Shown: positions 39,322-49,820, counted from the first letter of the stretch. The stretch: 64,000 bases of DNA from Microvirga soli (GCF_016734765.1 NZ_JAERQE010000001.1:351597-415596), one strand, 5' to 3'. Made by a program: numbers and translations. Notes: a model not told the origin generated them from the letters alone.

Positions 39322-40329
39322 GTGCGAGGCGTTTCAAGGGGCAGCAAGCCGCCGCCGGCGGGATTGACAGCACGCAATCACGACGGAACTGAGTTGGAAC
39401 GCGTTCGCGCGCATATGGCGCAGGTTCTCCCTGCGGGTGCGAAGAGGAAGGCCTTTCGTTTCGCCGCCTACAAGGCGGAGAGCGTAAAGAAGCGGCTTGA
39501 AGAACTCTTCCACGGCAAATGCGCCTATTGCGAATCCCTTTACGCCTCTCAAGCTCCAGTCGACGTCGAACATTATCGACCGAAGGGCCGAGTAGAGGGA
39601 GAAACCACACATCCGGGATATTGGTGGCTGGCCGCCGAGTGGACGAACTTGCTACCGAGCTGTCTGGACTGCAATCGCAGGCGTAAGCAGGTCGTGCCTG
39701 TCGTCTCGGCGGATCTCACCGTGCTCCAGCAAAGGATGAAGACGGGCAAGCAGGACGCGTTTCCGATCGCCGGTAGCCGCGCCGGGCGCGAGGTCGACGA
39801 CATCCTCGCCGAGCGGGCAGTGCTTCTGGATCCGACGCGTGACGATCCCGATCAGCACATCGCGTTTTGGCTGGACGACGATCGAGCCTCCGGCGTCGCG
39901 TATCCCGTCTCCGGGACGACGCCGAAGGTGCCCACTGTGCCCTTGGCCGTCGAGAACACCGCCGACGTCGCGGGCGACGCTGGAAGGACCGGGGTTAGCG
40001 TCCGCGGAGCCGTGTCCATCCAAGTATATGGATTGAACCGGCTGCGTCTTGTCCAGGAACGGGCCCGCCTGTTGCAGCAACTGCGTTTTCTCGAAGGCGT
40101 GTTCCTTGACATCGGTGATGTGTCCCAAAGCCTCGCAATACTGAACATTGAGGCACCGCAGACGCAACTGACGGACGCGACGGATCGCCTCGATCGGCTT
40201 CAGGTCCGCATACTCGACCAGATGAAGTTGCTCGCAGAGCCCGAGGCTCCGCACTCAGCCGTAGCCCAGGCTTATCTTCGCGATTTTCGAAAACGCGTGC
40301 TGTCCCTGCCCCCGGGGGGACACCCCTGA
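39322..40329 (+). CDS. HNH endonuclease (PtuB-like)
   Basis: A 335-residue nuclease. The HNH region is intact: GKCAYCESL, then VDVEHYRPKGR, then WTNLLPSCLDCNRRRK, giving the zinc Cys residues and the catalytic His and Asn. The rest is helical. It begins with GTG one base after the ATPase stop, so the two are tightly coupled, like the ATPase-HNH pair of Septu. It probably cuts DNA under control of the ATPase. Target and trigger are not known. Confidence 0.85.
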   Translation: MRGVSRGSKPPPAGLTARNHDGTELERVRAHMAQVLPAGAKRKAFRFAAYKAESVKKRLEELFHGKCAYCESLYASQAPVDVEHYRPKGRVEGETTHPGYWWLAAEWTNLLPSCLDCNRRRKQVVPVVSADLTVLQQRMKTGKQDAFPIAGSRAGREVDDILAERAVLLDPTRDDPDQHIAFWLDDDRASGVAYPVSGTTPKVPTVPLAVENTADVAGDAGRTGVSVRGAVSIQVYGLNRLRLVQERARLLQQLRFLEGVFLDIGDVSQSLAILNIEAPQTQLTDATDRLDRLQVRILDQMKLLAEPEAPHSAVAQAYLRDFRKRVLSLPPGGHP

Positions 40330-40657
40330 GCACACCGAATTCCGGCGACCGATGTTACCATTCCCTTGGCGGCCAGTAGTGCCCCGATCCGGTCTCGGAA
40401 CGGTAGACGAAGGAGCAAGCCATTCAACAAAATTGTCAGCGTGATCCCAGCCTTTAATACACGATAGTAATTCCGCGAAGGTCTTGCGGCTCGCCTTGCG
40501 TAGTGGGCCATCGTTCTTGTGAACCTCCGCGCGGATCCCCTCGGAGCCTGCTCTTGGTTTTGTGGTTAGGGCAACTCTAATGACCGCTAATGGGATGGAC
40601 CGGCCGTGCTTACCGGCGCACCCTTCATCAGGGGCGCCCAGCACGAGGACTTGAGCC
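40330..40657. other. Leader of the IS110 element, no gene
   Basis: About 330 bases between the HNH gene and the IS110-family transposase start. In IS110 elements this non-coding end encodes the bridge RNA that guides recombination. I infer such a role but cannot define its ends or fold with confidence. Confidence 0.35.
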
Positions 40658-40727
40658 ATGCCTAAAGCTCCGCTTCAGCACGTTTCGACCCTTGGCATCG
40701 ACATCGGCAAGAACAGCTTTCACCTAG

Positions 40728-41599
40728 GCCGTGTGGACGGATTGGGTTGAGCATTGGCTGAGTGGATTCCCAAATCAGTCGGGCAATGATTCATGGCAGG
40801 TCGGCTTTAGGAGGCTCGACCATGCTGACGGGAATGACGGAGGACGATTGGGCAACAGTGCTGCGGGTGTTTGCCGCCTCGTGTTCCCGGCGCGGCGCCA
40901 AGGGCCGCAATGACCGCCGCTTCCTGGAGGCGCTGCATTACTTCACCGTCCACAACATCACCTGGCGAGCCCTGCCCAAGGATTTCGGCAACTGGAACTC
41001 GGTCTGGAAGCGGTTCTGGCGCCTGAGCCGGGCGGGCGTGTTTGAGGCCTTCTTTGAGGCTCTGGCGGCGCTGAGCGAGACCGCTCACCTGGTGCAGATG
41101 TTCGACTCCACCATTGTACGGGCCCATGTCTCGGCCGCAGGCGCAAAAGGGGGCAGAGCCACCAGGCGCTCGGCCGCTCCCGGGGCGGCTTCTCCACCAA
41201 GATCCACCTCAAGACCGATTGGAATGGCGACCCGCTGGGCTTTTGCCTGACCGGAGGCGAGGTCAGCGACAGCCCGCATTTCGAGACACTGCTCGATCTT
41301 GGCCCTGAGATCACGCCCCGTGCTGCGGTAGGCGACAAGGGCTATGACTCTAAGGCCAACCGACAGGCTGCCCGCTCCCGCGGCATCTGCCCGGCCATTC
41401 CATACCGCACGACCACCAAAGAAAAGCCGAAGTTCTTTCCCAAGGCGCTCTACCGCGGACGGGCTCGCATCGAGCAGACTATGGGCAAGCTCAAGCGGTT
41501 CAAGCGCGTTGCTTTACGTTGTGAGAAGACGGACGAGAACTACGGCTCGTTCGTCGCGCTTGCTCTCAGCTTCATCCTCATCAAATCCGTCCACACGAC
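40728..41599 (+). mobile_element. IS5-family insertion sequence (IS427-like)
   Basis: An 872-bp element flanked by CTAG on both sides (40724-40727 and 41600-41603). Terminal inverted repeats are GCCGTGTGGACGGATT at the left and its near-perfect complement (15 of 16) at the right. It sits within the IS110 transposase gene in the same orientation. One transposase gene fills it. Confidence 0.88.
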
Positions 41600-41603
41600 C
41601 TAG
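40822..41603 (+). CDS. IS5-family transposase, made by -1 frameshift
   Basis: A DDE transposase in two overlapping frames. The first frame (LTGMTEDDWATVLRVFAAS to VQMFDSTIVRAHVS) carries the first Asp. The second, one base back, carries VGDKGYDSKAN (second Asp) and RARIEQTMGKLKRFK (Glu). The slippery run AAAAGGGGG at 41145-41153 is where the -1 shift is expected, as in IS427-type elements. The ATG follows GGAGG. All three catalytic residues are present, so the element may be active. Confidence 0.85.
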
Positions 41604-42585
41604 TTGGCCTGGATGCTCGCGGCGCCATTGTTCTGCGCCAGAAGCTCTCCCGCGGACAGGTGGAGCAGCGCCTCGCCAACATGCCTTCCTGTCTGGTCGG
41701 GATGGAGGCCTGCGTTGGTGCCCACCATCTCAGCCGTCAGTTGCTGGCCCTGGGCCATGACGTGAGGCTGATCCCGGCGCAGTTCGTGATCCCCTTCCGC
41801 AAAAGCCACAAGAACGACTTCCGCGACGCTGAGGCCATTGCTGAGGCCGTGCTCCGCCCCACCATGCGGTTTGTGCCCACCAAAACGGTCGAGCAACTCG
41901 ACCTGCAAGCGCTTCATCGCGCTCGGTCGCGGTTGGTGAGTGAGCGGACGGCGGTGGCCAACCAGATCCGCGCCTTCCTGCTCGAGCGTGGCATCGCGGT
42001 GCGCCAGAGGCTGCGCTCGCTGCGTCAGGCTCTGCCGGACATTCTCGCCCAGCGCACCGATGTCCTCACGCCACGCATGACGCACATGATCGAGGGGCTG
42101 ATGCGGGACTGGCATCATCTCGACGCGAGGATCGAGGCAGTCACAGGCGAGATCGAAGCTCTCGTGGCGGCGGACGAGGCCTGCCAGCGCCTTATGAGTG
42201 TGCCGGGGGTGGGGCCGATCATCGCCAGCGCCATGGTGGCCAGTATCGGCACTGGGGCTGCCTTCCGGCGTGGGCGCGACTTTGGGGCTTGGCTCGGCCT
42301 GGTGCCGCGCCAGATCTCCACCGGGGATAGAACCGTGCTGGGCCGCCTGTCGAAGCGCGCAACAGCTATCTGCGATCCCTGCTGATCCAGGCGGCGAAGG
42401 TTCTGCTGCTCGGGCCGGCGAAGTGGCGCCAACACGGTTTTGGAGAGTGGCTGGCCGCCGCCTCGATGCGCCTGCACTACAATGTCCTGGCCGCGGCTCT
42501 GGCCAACAAGCTGGCGCGCATCGCGTGGAGCGTGCTGAGCCAGAACCGCACCTATGAACCACGAGCAGCGGCTGTGGCAGGCTGA

Positions 42586-43776
42586 GGCTGAAAGCCTCTC
42601 TCCGCATCATTCGTCGCTCTGAACTCGCCGAGGTCTGCGAGAGGATGAGGAGATGGAGAACGGTCGCGCCGTCACATTGGGGCTCTGGCGACCCAACTGG
42701 CCGTAAGGGGCCGATCCGCTAATGAGAACCAATGTGCGCGGATATCCATGATGGCCAGGAGCTGTGCTCCCCAAGGGCCGGATACATTAGCGCAAGACCA
42801 ACCTCGCCATCTCCAAAGCCTCTTGCGACGCACGGCTGGTCCATACACAGGGTCAACCCGAGACGTTGAGCCAGGCAAAGGAAGGTCTGCTCTGCGTGCG
42901 GAAGCAGAAATCAGAGTCGGCTCATGCCAGTGCCGATCCTGTTGATCCCTCTGGCCGAAGGAGTGCTGATGGTCCTCGTAGCCCAAAACGTTGTCACGAC
43001 GTTCGGCTGGCCAGCCAGCCGCACCGCTGCGACACCTCAATAGTTCCCAACCTCACAGGCTGTCGCCATCCGCAGGACGACGAACGGATTGCCATTCACG
43101 ACTCGCGGAAACACGCCTCTGCTGTACTGCTCCCGCGCCAAGCCTGAATAATCGAGCTTGACTCCCACGATGCGCTCGCACTGGCTGCGGCTGCGCTCCA
43201 GGCTGCACGTAATGACGCATCCACAGAGCAGGCGAACACGTTACGATGGCCCCCTCAGACAAACCGCTTGTGACTTGGCCGAGCCGGTATACGGGTCAGG
43301 GGCAGCCCACAGCTTCCAAGCTTGCTCTCGACCCCAACCCGCCACTGATATTCAACCGAGACCGGAACGGATCCTTCGCTGTCACGGGCGAGGACTTCGG
43401 ATGCAACGAATCCCTGAACCATAAGCCGCCATAGATGGATTCCATACCATTTCCAAGGATTCAGTATTAATACAGTATTATTCAATCCTTGTGAGGTTTA
43501 TATTGTCAAAGGATTCGACAACTGCTCGCCGTAACATAGTTATTGTCAACTATTTACTTGGTATCCACTTTGAACTTTAGTATTATTCTTCATCTATAAC
43601 ATTGACTTTCTTGATCGACGGCTAAAATCTCCCATTAGGAGCGGCGCCTTCCGGCGCACCCCTCAAATGATTTTTTGAAGATGCTGACGGCCGCACATGG
43701 TCTCCAGCACCGACACAGCTATCAAGACAGACTACTGGAACCCTGATCTCTCGGGGCCACTTGGAGGACAACGTTC
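42586..43776. other. 1.2-kb gene-free stretch upstream of tnsA
   Basis: The first 850 bases are GC-rich and hold only short unsupported frames. The last part (about 43440-43640) is strikingly AT-rich. It contains CAAGGATT (43455-43462) and its exact complement AATCCTTG (43485-43492) around the repeated block CAGTATTAATACAGTATT. This is probably the promoter and operator region of the tns operon. GGAGG just before 43777 is the tnsA ribosome binding site. Confidence 0.5.
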
Positions 43777-44640
43777 ATGAGTCCATCCGATGATGACATC
43801 TTCGATCCAAGTGATTTGGACAGTTGGATGCGAGACTTGATCCAGCAGCGCCCCCCAGCCCCGGCGCCGGCAATCTCCAAGAAGCCCAGTCGAGAGCGCT
43901 TCTGGCCAGCACCCGAAACCCCAGTCCCAAAACCGGGCGTCCAAATCATATCACGCCACCCTTCCCTACAGGGGACCTTCTTGGATTATCCCGAAATGAA
44001 GATCGGTCGCTCGCCACGGGGATACCGGCGCGGACGTCAGAGCCGGTTTCCAAGCATAAAAAGCAAGAGAGTCATGAGGGCAGCGTCAAGTCTGGAATTT
44101 GACAACATGTTGGACTGCGACCTCGACCCAGCTAGGCACGGATTTGTCGAACAACCGATCCGGCTCAGATACATCTTGGACGGCAATCCTCAACTGGCTC
44201 TGCCGGATGCTTTTGTCATCTGGGAAGGACATCCTGAGTTCCAAGAGGTGAAGTTTGAACATGAGGCAAGCAAGCCAGAGAACGAACTCCGTTGGGAGGC
44301 CATCGCCTCCGCGGTGAATGGGTTGGGCTTTGGCTACCGGATTCGGACGGAAAATCAAATTAGGTGCAAGCCTCGTTATGACACTGTCTGGCGGGTATAC
44401 GAGGATCGAATGGCACCTCTCCCCGACCGTGCGGCCTTGATCTCCCTCACGGAAAAGCTATCCGGGAACAAGCCAGTTACTCTGGGGGCGATCGTCGCCG
44501 ACCTAGGCGTATCAACTGATCAGGTTCACGCGCTGATCCGCCGAGGCTATCTCGTGATTGATCTCGATTCGCCGCTCGGGGCCAATATCCCCGTTTCCCT
44601 CGGCTGGACGAATCTGGACAGCCTGACGCAACTTGGATGA
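43777..44640 (+). CDS. tnsA: TnsA endonuclease
   Basis: A 287-residue endonuclease subunit of the Tn7-like transposase. TnsA cuts the 5' strands at the element ends, which allows cut-and-paste movement together with TnsB. Its PD-(D/E)XK-type site is visible in order: SSLEFDNML (Glu), LALPDAFVI (Asp) and FQEVKFE (Glu-x-Lys). The first 90 residues are polar and unrecognised. It is first in the operon tnsA-tnsB-tnsC-tniQ-tniQ, six bases before tnsB. Confidence 0.88.
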   Translation: MSPSDDDIFDPSDLDSWMRDLIQQRPPAPAPAISKKPSRERFWPAPETPVPKPGVQIISRHPSLQGTFLDYPEMKIGRSPRGYRRGRQSRFPSIKSKRVMRAASSLEFDNMLDCDLDPARHGFVEQPIRLRYILDGNPQLALPDAFVIWEGHPEFQEVKFEHEASKPENELRWEAIASAVNGLGFGYRIRTENQIRCKPRYDTVWRVYEDRMAPLPDRAALISLTEKLSGNKPVTLGAIVADLGVSTDQVHALIRRGYLVIDLDSPLGANIPVSLGWTNLDSLTQLG

Positions 44641-44646
44641 TCGAGC

Positions 44647-46851
44647 ATGGAATCGTTCGCCTTTCAGGAGGGTGTGCGCATCCTTCTCGATAAGAAGCGC
44701 TACCGTCTCCTTAACGAGATCGCCATCGAAGGCATCTCGCATTGGCAGATGGTTCCGGTCGAGGCGGTCTCGCTGCATGGGCCGACCCGCGGGGCGATCA
44801 TTGAGCGCCAACGCACCTCTGATCTCGAGATGTGGTTCGCAGATGGAAGTTTCGAATTTGACCGAGAGCGCGATGATGACACTCCTGAAGAGACAGCAAA
44901 GCGAGCCAGAAGGCGTTCGACATTAATTTCCGACAAACCTGAACATGTACGAAAGCGAATTGAGTTTCGCAGAGACGTTATCCGTGAAGTCGAAAAGAGA
45001 CTTCCTCCCGGCCTCAAAACCGCGAAAATACGTGTCGACGGGAAACAGACCAAGGAGACTGTCCTAGCACGAACGCTAACGGAACTCGGGCAGGAGCTCG
45101 GCCAAAAACACTACGGTCGAGATAAGGAGGTCAGCACAGCGACCTATTATCGCTGGAAAGGCGAACTTGATGTAGCGAACGACGTGCGCGATCTCGAGGG
45201 AGACTTCGACAAGCGCGGCTATCGCCGGATAGTGTTCAAGAAAATCAAGGCCATCATTCGAAAGGTGATGATGGAAAAGCTGGAGGCGGCTCGCGAGAAA
45301 TCAAAAGGCGACAAGCCAACCGTGACAATGACTGACATCATGATCGAGAGTCTAACTCGACTTGATGCTCTCAAGGTCAGTGAGCCAGAACTAGCAGAGT
45401 ATATAAAGCTGCCTTGCAAATCCTCCTTCTACAACATTCTCGACACCATTCCAGCCTACCTTGCCAGCCTCGCTTTGAGGGGACGAACCAAAACGCAGAA
45501 GGATTTTCGTCGCCCGCACGGGCATGAAGAGCCCGAGGCATGCTTGAGCGATGTTCAGTACGACGAAACGCTGTTGGACGTTTACAGCTTCGATGACCTG
45601 CTGGGAATACCTCTAGGACGTCCTTGGTTGGCTTGGTTGGTTGACGTGTATTCAAAGGCAATCATTGGCTTCTATTGCGGCTTCGAACCACCCGGTGATC
45701 TGGTTTTCACAAGCGTTTTCCGTCATGCATCTCTCCCGAAATCTTATGTTCGAAAAGCGTACCCCGACATATCAGGCGGCTATATTATGGGTGGTCGTCC
45801 ACGCTTCGTAACATTCGATAACGAGTTGGCAGCTCACGGAAGAACAATCGAGCGCCTGATGGGTGATCTCGACATTGCCTATGATTTCACTCCACCCCGG
45901 ATGCCTTGGGTAAAGGGCGTTGTCGAAAATACGTTTCGGGTATTGAACCAGACCCTTCTGCGCGAAATGCCAGGCTTCGTATTGTCAAAGGAGATCGATC
46001 GTTGCGACTATGATCCCGCCAAGAACGGCTGCATCGGATTTTCGCATCTTCTTTGGATCATACACAAGTGGATCGTAGAGGTTTACAATACCGGCGCATT
46101 GCCCCGACTTAACATGAGCCCAAACCAACGCTGGATCGAAGGCACTCGGGTGATTAAGCCGAGGTTCCCTAGGTCCGGCACCGATTTGGATTTCCTCTGC
46201 GGCATCGATCGGGAAGGAACTCTTCTGGACTCGCGCGGCGTACTTTACGCGAACATGCGCTACTATAGTGATGGCGTGGACATCCTACGCCACAACCAAG
46301 GAGCTAGCCTCAAGGTCCGCGTGCGAGTCAATCCTCTCAATCTCGGTAAAGTGCACGTCTACGATTCAAGGAATGAGACTTGGATACCCTGCTACGCACT
46401 TGACCAGAAATATGCTACGGGCCTCGATTTGCACCGCCACACGCTCTATACCCGCCATGCCGAAAGGATTTCCGGCAGCACTAATCTTGAAGCCCGCCTC
46501 CGGGCAAAGATGGCGCTTCATGGCTTGATCAAGCAAGCTATGCCCCAAGCCATGGGCATGCGCAACAACACATTGATCGCACGTGCTGCTGGGATAGGTA
46601 CACATACCATCTTCAATCTCCTCAATACAGACGGACATTTCGGAGCTCTCAATCAGCACTTTGCTGTCGGGACCCCTCCGTTGATCGAAGCGCTGAATGT
46701 TCACGACGCTCCGCTAATCGAAGAATCGGGTAATCACGAAGCTCCGGTGACTCGATACGATGTTCCCAACAGTCCTGCCGTGGCGCCGATTCAGAGACGT
46801 CTGACACTCCCCCGTTTCACGGCAACGCGCTCACTTCGACCCAGGGACTGA
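44647..46851 (+). CDS. tnsB: TnsB, DDE transposase
   Basis: A 734-residue transposase of the Tn7/Mu superfamily. It binds the end repeats and cuts and joins the 3' strands. The catalytic triad is visible as VQYDETLLDV (Asp), VTFDNEL (Asp) and KGVVENTFR (Glu). An N-terminal DNA-binding region and a C-terminal segment that in Tn7 contacts TnsC flank it. It probably recognises the repeats at both ends of this element. Confidence 0.92.
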   Translation: MESFAFQEGVRILLDKKRYRLLNEIAIEGISHWQMVPVEAVSLHGPTRGAIIERQRTSDLEMWFADGSFEFDRERDDDTPEETAKRARRRSTLISDKPEHVRKRIEFRRDVIREVEKRLPPGLKTAKIRVDGKQTKETVLARTLTELGQELGQKHYGRDKEVSTATYYRWKGELDVANDVRDLEGDFDKRGYRRIVFKKIKAIIRKVMMEKLEAAREKSKGDKPTVTMTDIMIESLTRLDALKVSEPELAEYIKLPCKSSFYNILDTIPAYLASLALRGRTKTQKDFRRPHGHEEPEACLSDVQYDETLLDVYSFDDLLGIPLGRPWLAWLVDVYSKAIIGFYCGFEPPGDLVFTSVFRHASLPKSYVRKAYPDISGGYIMGGRPRFVTFDNELAAHGRTIERLMGDLDIAYDFTPPRMPWVKGVVENTFRVLNQTLLREMPGFVLSKEIDRCDYDPAKNGCIGFSHLLWIIHKWIVEVYNTGALPRLNMSPNQRWIEGTRVIKPRFPRSGTDLDFLCGIDREGTLLDSRGVLYANMRYYSDGVDILRHNQGASLKVRVRVNPLNLGKVHVYDSRNETWIPCYALDQKYATGLDLHRHTLYTRHAERISGSTNLEARLRAKMALHGLIKQAMPQAMGMRNNTLIARAAGIGTHTIFNLLNTDGHFGALNQHFAVGTPPLIEALNVHDAPLIEESGNHEAPVTRYDVPNSPAVAPIQRRLTLPRFTATRSLRPRD

Positions 46852-46870
46852 ATTACGTTCGGGAGCAAAC

Positions 46871-47959
46871 ATGATGACGACGAAAATTCCACCTTCTGAC
46901 GATATTCTAGGTGAACTCGACAGCATCTTCATTGAACATCCGGCCTTTGAGGATGTTGTAGAGGAGGTTATCGCGACCATTGGTCTCCACGGTAAGGTAC
47001 GGGAGGCTCCGAACCTTTTCATAACCGGACCTTCCGGGATCGGAAAAACAACGCTCGTCACAAAAATTGAAGAGAACTTCCCGCGAGTGGTGGATGGCCG
47101 CAGAGTAAACCTTCCCGGTGGTCTCGAGGCAGTATGTGACTCCGTTCCTCTGCTGTGCATCGACATGCCCTCTCAGCCGACTCCAATTTCCGTAGCCCGC
47201 GTGCTGCTGAAGCATCTCGGTGATGAGTTCTGGCGCAAGGGAGGCCGTGATGACCTCAATACACGGCTGGTACTGTATACGCAGGCCTGTGGTGTCAGAG
47301 GTATTGTGGTTGATGAGGCACAACGCGCCGTCGACCGTGACGGCGTGGTCCGGCGGGAAGACTTGGCCGAATGGTTGAAGGAGATCCATAGCCAGATCAA
47401 TGTCTCATTCATCCTGCTTGGAATGGGACGCGTCCGCCACCTGTTTGATCATGACGACCAGATCGACAGGCGCTGGGACGAAGAGATTCAGATGCCGCCC
47501 TACATATGGGGCAAGGATCCTGTCAAGGATACCGACCCAGTTCCGGAGAGTCGCCTATTCTTCCTTGCTCTCCTGGTCGCATTCAAGGAGGAGTCACCTC
47601 TTCCATATGCGCCTGAGATTGACGTCTTGGACGAAGACGAAGCCAAAAAATTCTACTACGCCTCCAGGGGTGTTGTCGGCCTACTCAAGAAACTGCTTTC
47701 AAGGGCGATGTGGATAGCGACAAGGGATGGAGACCTAATCGTTAGTGCCGATCTCCTCAGACGAGGTTTCGATAAGGCATTCCGCAAGGAGAAGCTGCAC
47801 GAGAAACTGATCAATCCGTGGGGTCCCGAATGGGATGGCCGCATGCCACCTCCGATACGCGACCATACGCTTCTCATTCAGCCGAAGCGGACCCGTCGGG
47901 GAAAAAAGAGAAAGTCCGAACGTCGCGCCGAGCTAACGACTGCATTGACTAAAGCATGA
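46871..47959 (+). CDS. tnsC: TnsC, AAA+ transposition regulator
   Basis: A 362-residue AAA+ ATPase that links target-site proteins to the transposase. Walker A is ITGPSGIGKTTL, Walker B is RGIVVDEAQRAV, and the following EWLKEIHSQ and LLGMGRV fit the family. The start is ATG-ATG after GGGAG. It lies 20 bases after tnsB and 13 bases before the first tniQ. Confidence 0.92.
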   Translation: MMTTKIPPSDDILGELDSIFIEHPAFEDVVEEVIATIGLHGKVREAPNLFITGPSGIGKTTLVTKIEENFPRVVDGRRVNLPGGLEAVCDSVPLLCIDMPSQPTPISVARVLLKHLGDEFWRKGGRDDLNTRLVLYTQACGVRGIVVDEAQRAVDRDGVVRREDLAEWLKEIHSQINVSFILLGMGRVRHLFDHDDQIDRRWDEEIQMPPYIWGKDPVKDTDPVPESRLFFLALLVAFKEESPLPYAPEIDVLDEDEAKKFYYASRGVVGLLKKLLSRAMWIATRDGDLIVSADLLRRGFDKAFRKEKLHEKLINPWGPEWDGRMPPPIRDHTLLIQPKRTRRGKKRKSERRAELTTALTKA

Positions 47960-47972
47960 TGGCGGATGATTC

Positions 47973-49820
47973 ATGCGACTGCTTGTTCGATTGAAACCGG
48001 ATGCCGAGAGCAGTCTGCTCGGCTATGCCCTTGCCTTGACCGAGGCAAACGGGTTGAATGACCTGCGATGGCTCCTGACTGCGGCACGGCTGCCGAGAAG
48101 CTTTGCTACCAAGGAATGTGACTTGGGTCCGCTCGCGGCTGCCGTAGACCATTTGGTGAATGTAGAAGAGCTCAAGTCGATTTCAATTTGGCCTCTGGCG
48201 ACCCGCTCGAACATCGTTCGTTTTGGCAGACAAGAGATCGCTGCGTCAGGCCTCGACATGATCCACGCCAAGGTTTGTGTGTCCTGCTTGCGGGAGGGAA
48301 AATCCTGCAAGCGCATTTGGGATCTACGTTGCTACCTCGCTTGCCCGGAACATAATGAAATCCTGACCGACACCTGCAACCACTGCGGCAGCCGACTGTC
48401 ATGGTACCGGCGATCCCCTAGAGTCTGCCGATGCGGAAAGGAGATCGCAAGCTCGAACCTACCCGTCCCTCGTGAGGTATTGGATATAGCACGCGCCATA
48501 GCGAATTTTGCTGGTTCTACACTCAACCGGTTCCATGGAATCGCTCCAGTAGTGGGTCTCGATGCCGCTGTTCGTCTTCTTTGGTTCGCTGGCACTCACA
48601 CTCCAGGCTTGGCGGCTTGGCGTTCCATGTTCATAGCCAAGCCACGCCTCATGACGGCGTTGGATGTGGTCCAGAGAGGCGCTCCGGTTTTGCTTGACTG
48701 GCCACACGGACTTCGAAATTGGTTGAAGGAACATCGTCGACCCGGATTCGGTGGGTTGGTGGCGACGTTCGGACCCCTGATGGAACGGATGAGAGTTGCA
48801 TTCGATCACCCGGGTCTTGAACAGATACTGGATGAAATCCGGTGCACCTTAGCCAGTGATGTTAATGGGCTGCCCGTCAAGCACTGGTCGTTCTTCTATG
48901 CCAATCCGCCCTTCCAAAAGACTCATGTTACTGCCGCAGTGGCAGCCCGCCAACTGGGCGTTACGAATGCATCGATTGGTAAAATGATCTTGGATGGACG
49001 CCTTTCGGGCGCAAGCCAAACCATGGGCACGCGGCACATTCGGCTCATCGATTGTCAGCACCTAGGTAGGATACTAGATGAGCGTGCAAGCAGCCTCGGA
49101 TCGAGAGAGGCCGGCCGATGGCTCGGTGTTTCAGCTTTTCAGATCGAGACCTTCCGGAGGATCGGACTACTGACAGCGGCGCGTTACGTTGGGAAGAGGA
49201 GCCACGAGTATCGATTCCATATCGATGATCTCGACGCATTTAGGATACGGCTCGAAGATGCGGCTGTATCTAAGCACTCAAGCGTTGATCACATACGACT
49301 GGCAAACGTTCCGGAGCTGCGTCGGGTCCGTCTCGTAGATCTTGTATCTGCGGTCTTTCAGGGCATTCTCAAACTGGTGGCGGATGACTCATCAGGTAAA
49401 TCATCGCCAGTTTTTCAGCGTCTACTGGTCTCTAAGGATGCCATATTCGGGACTCGGTTCACGTTAAACGGCGCTTCAATGAGCGTAGCGGCTGCGGCCA
49501 AGCGGTTGTCGGTCTCGGTACGTATGATACCTCTTCTCGTTGAACATGGATGCCTGGAGAGAATTGAGGCGCACAATCAATCCATCCATTCCAAATGCAG
49601 CATCTCCGCTGTGTCTGTAAATGGATTCCATGGCCGATTCGCTCTTTCAAGTCGGTTGGCACGCGAGTTCCGAACGAGCACGCGGGTGATCTGTGAAAGA
49701 TTGAAGGCTGCTGGCGTTGAACCGCTGATACATTCTCACTCCGCAAAAGGGATTTCAGCCGTGTGGAAGTTGTCAGAACTCAATGCGATTGATCTCAGTA
49801 AGAGGCAGGCGACCTCATAG
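47973..49820 (+). CDS. TniQ/TnsD-like target selector 1
   Basis: A 615-residue TniQ-family protein. The N-terminal SSLLGYALALTEANG and zinc-binding region (VCVSCLREGK, YLACPEHNEIL, CNHCGSRLSWYR, VCRCGKE) define the family. The long C-terminal half contains several HTH-like segments (VAARQLGVTNASIGKMI, AAAKRLSVSVRMIPLLV), as in TnsD proteins that bind a fixed attachment site. It could recognise the gyrB 3' end. Which of the two TniQ proteins does so is unknown. Confidence 0.88.
   Translation: MRLLVRLKPDAESSLLGYALALTEANGLNDLRWLLTAARLPRSFATKECDLGPLAAAVDHLVNVEELKSISIWPLATRSNIVRFGRQEIAASGLDMIHAKVCVSCLREGKSCKRIWDLRCYLACPEHNEILTDTCNHCGSRLSWYRRSPRVCRCGKEIASSNLPVPREVLDIARAIANFAGSTLNRFHGIAPVVGLDAAVRLLWFAGTHTPGLAAWRSMFIAKPRLMTALDVVQRGAPVLLDWPHGLRNWLKEHRRPGFGGLVATFGPLMERMRVAFDHPGLEQILDEIRCTLASDVNGLPVKHWSFFYANPPFQKTHVTAAVAARQLGVTNASIGKMILDGRLSGASQTMGTRHIRLIDCQHLGRILDERASSLGSREAGRWLGVSAFQIETFRRIGLLTAARYVGKRSHEYRFHIDDLDAFRIRLEDAAVSKHSSVDHIRLANVPELRRVRLVDLVSAVFQGILKLVADDSSGKSSPVFQRLLVSKDAIFGTRFTLNGASMSVAAAAKRLSVSVRMIPLLVEHGCLERIEAHNQSIHSKCSISAVSVNGFHGRFALSSRLAREFRTSTRVICERLKAAGVEPLIHSHSAKGISAVWKLSELNAIDLSKRQATS

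Larger units (their letters stand above)
40658..42585 (+). pseudogene. IS110-family transposase gene, interrupted and frameshifted
   Basis: The gene starts MPKAPLQHVSTLGIDIGKN, stops being readable at 40727 because of an inserted IS5-family element, and resumes at 41604 with GLDARGAIVLRQKL. Removing the insert with one CTAG restores the reading frame exactly (FHLVGLDA). The DEDD nuclease part lies at the start, and LMSVPGVGPIIASAMVASIG marks the C-terminal domain of IS110 enzymes. Near 42359 a base is missing in the codon after SKR; the correct ending continues in another frame to a TGA at 42583-42585. So the gene is dead twice over. Confidence 0.88.
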
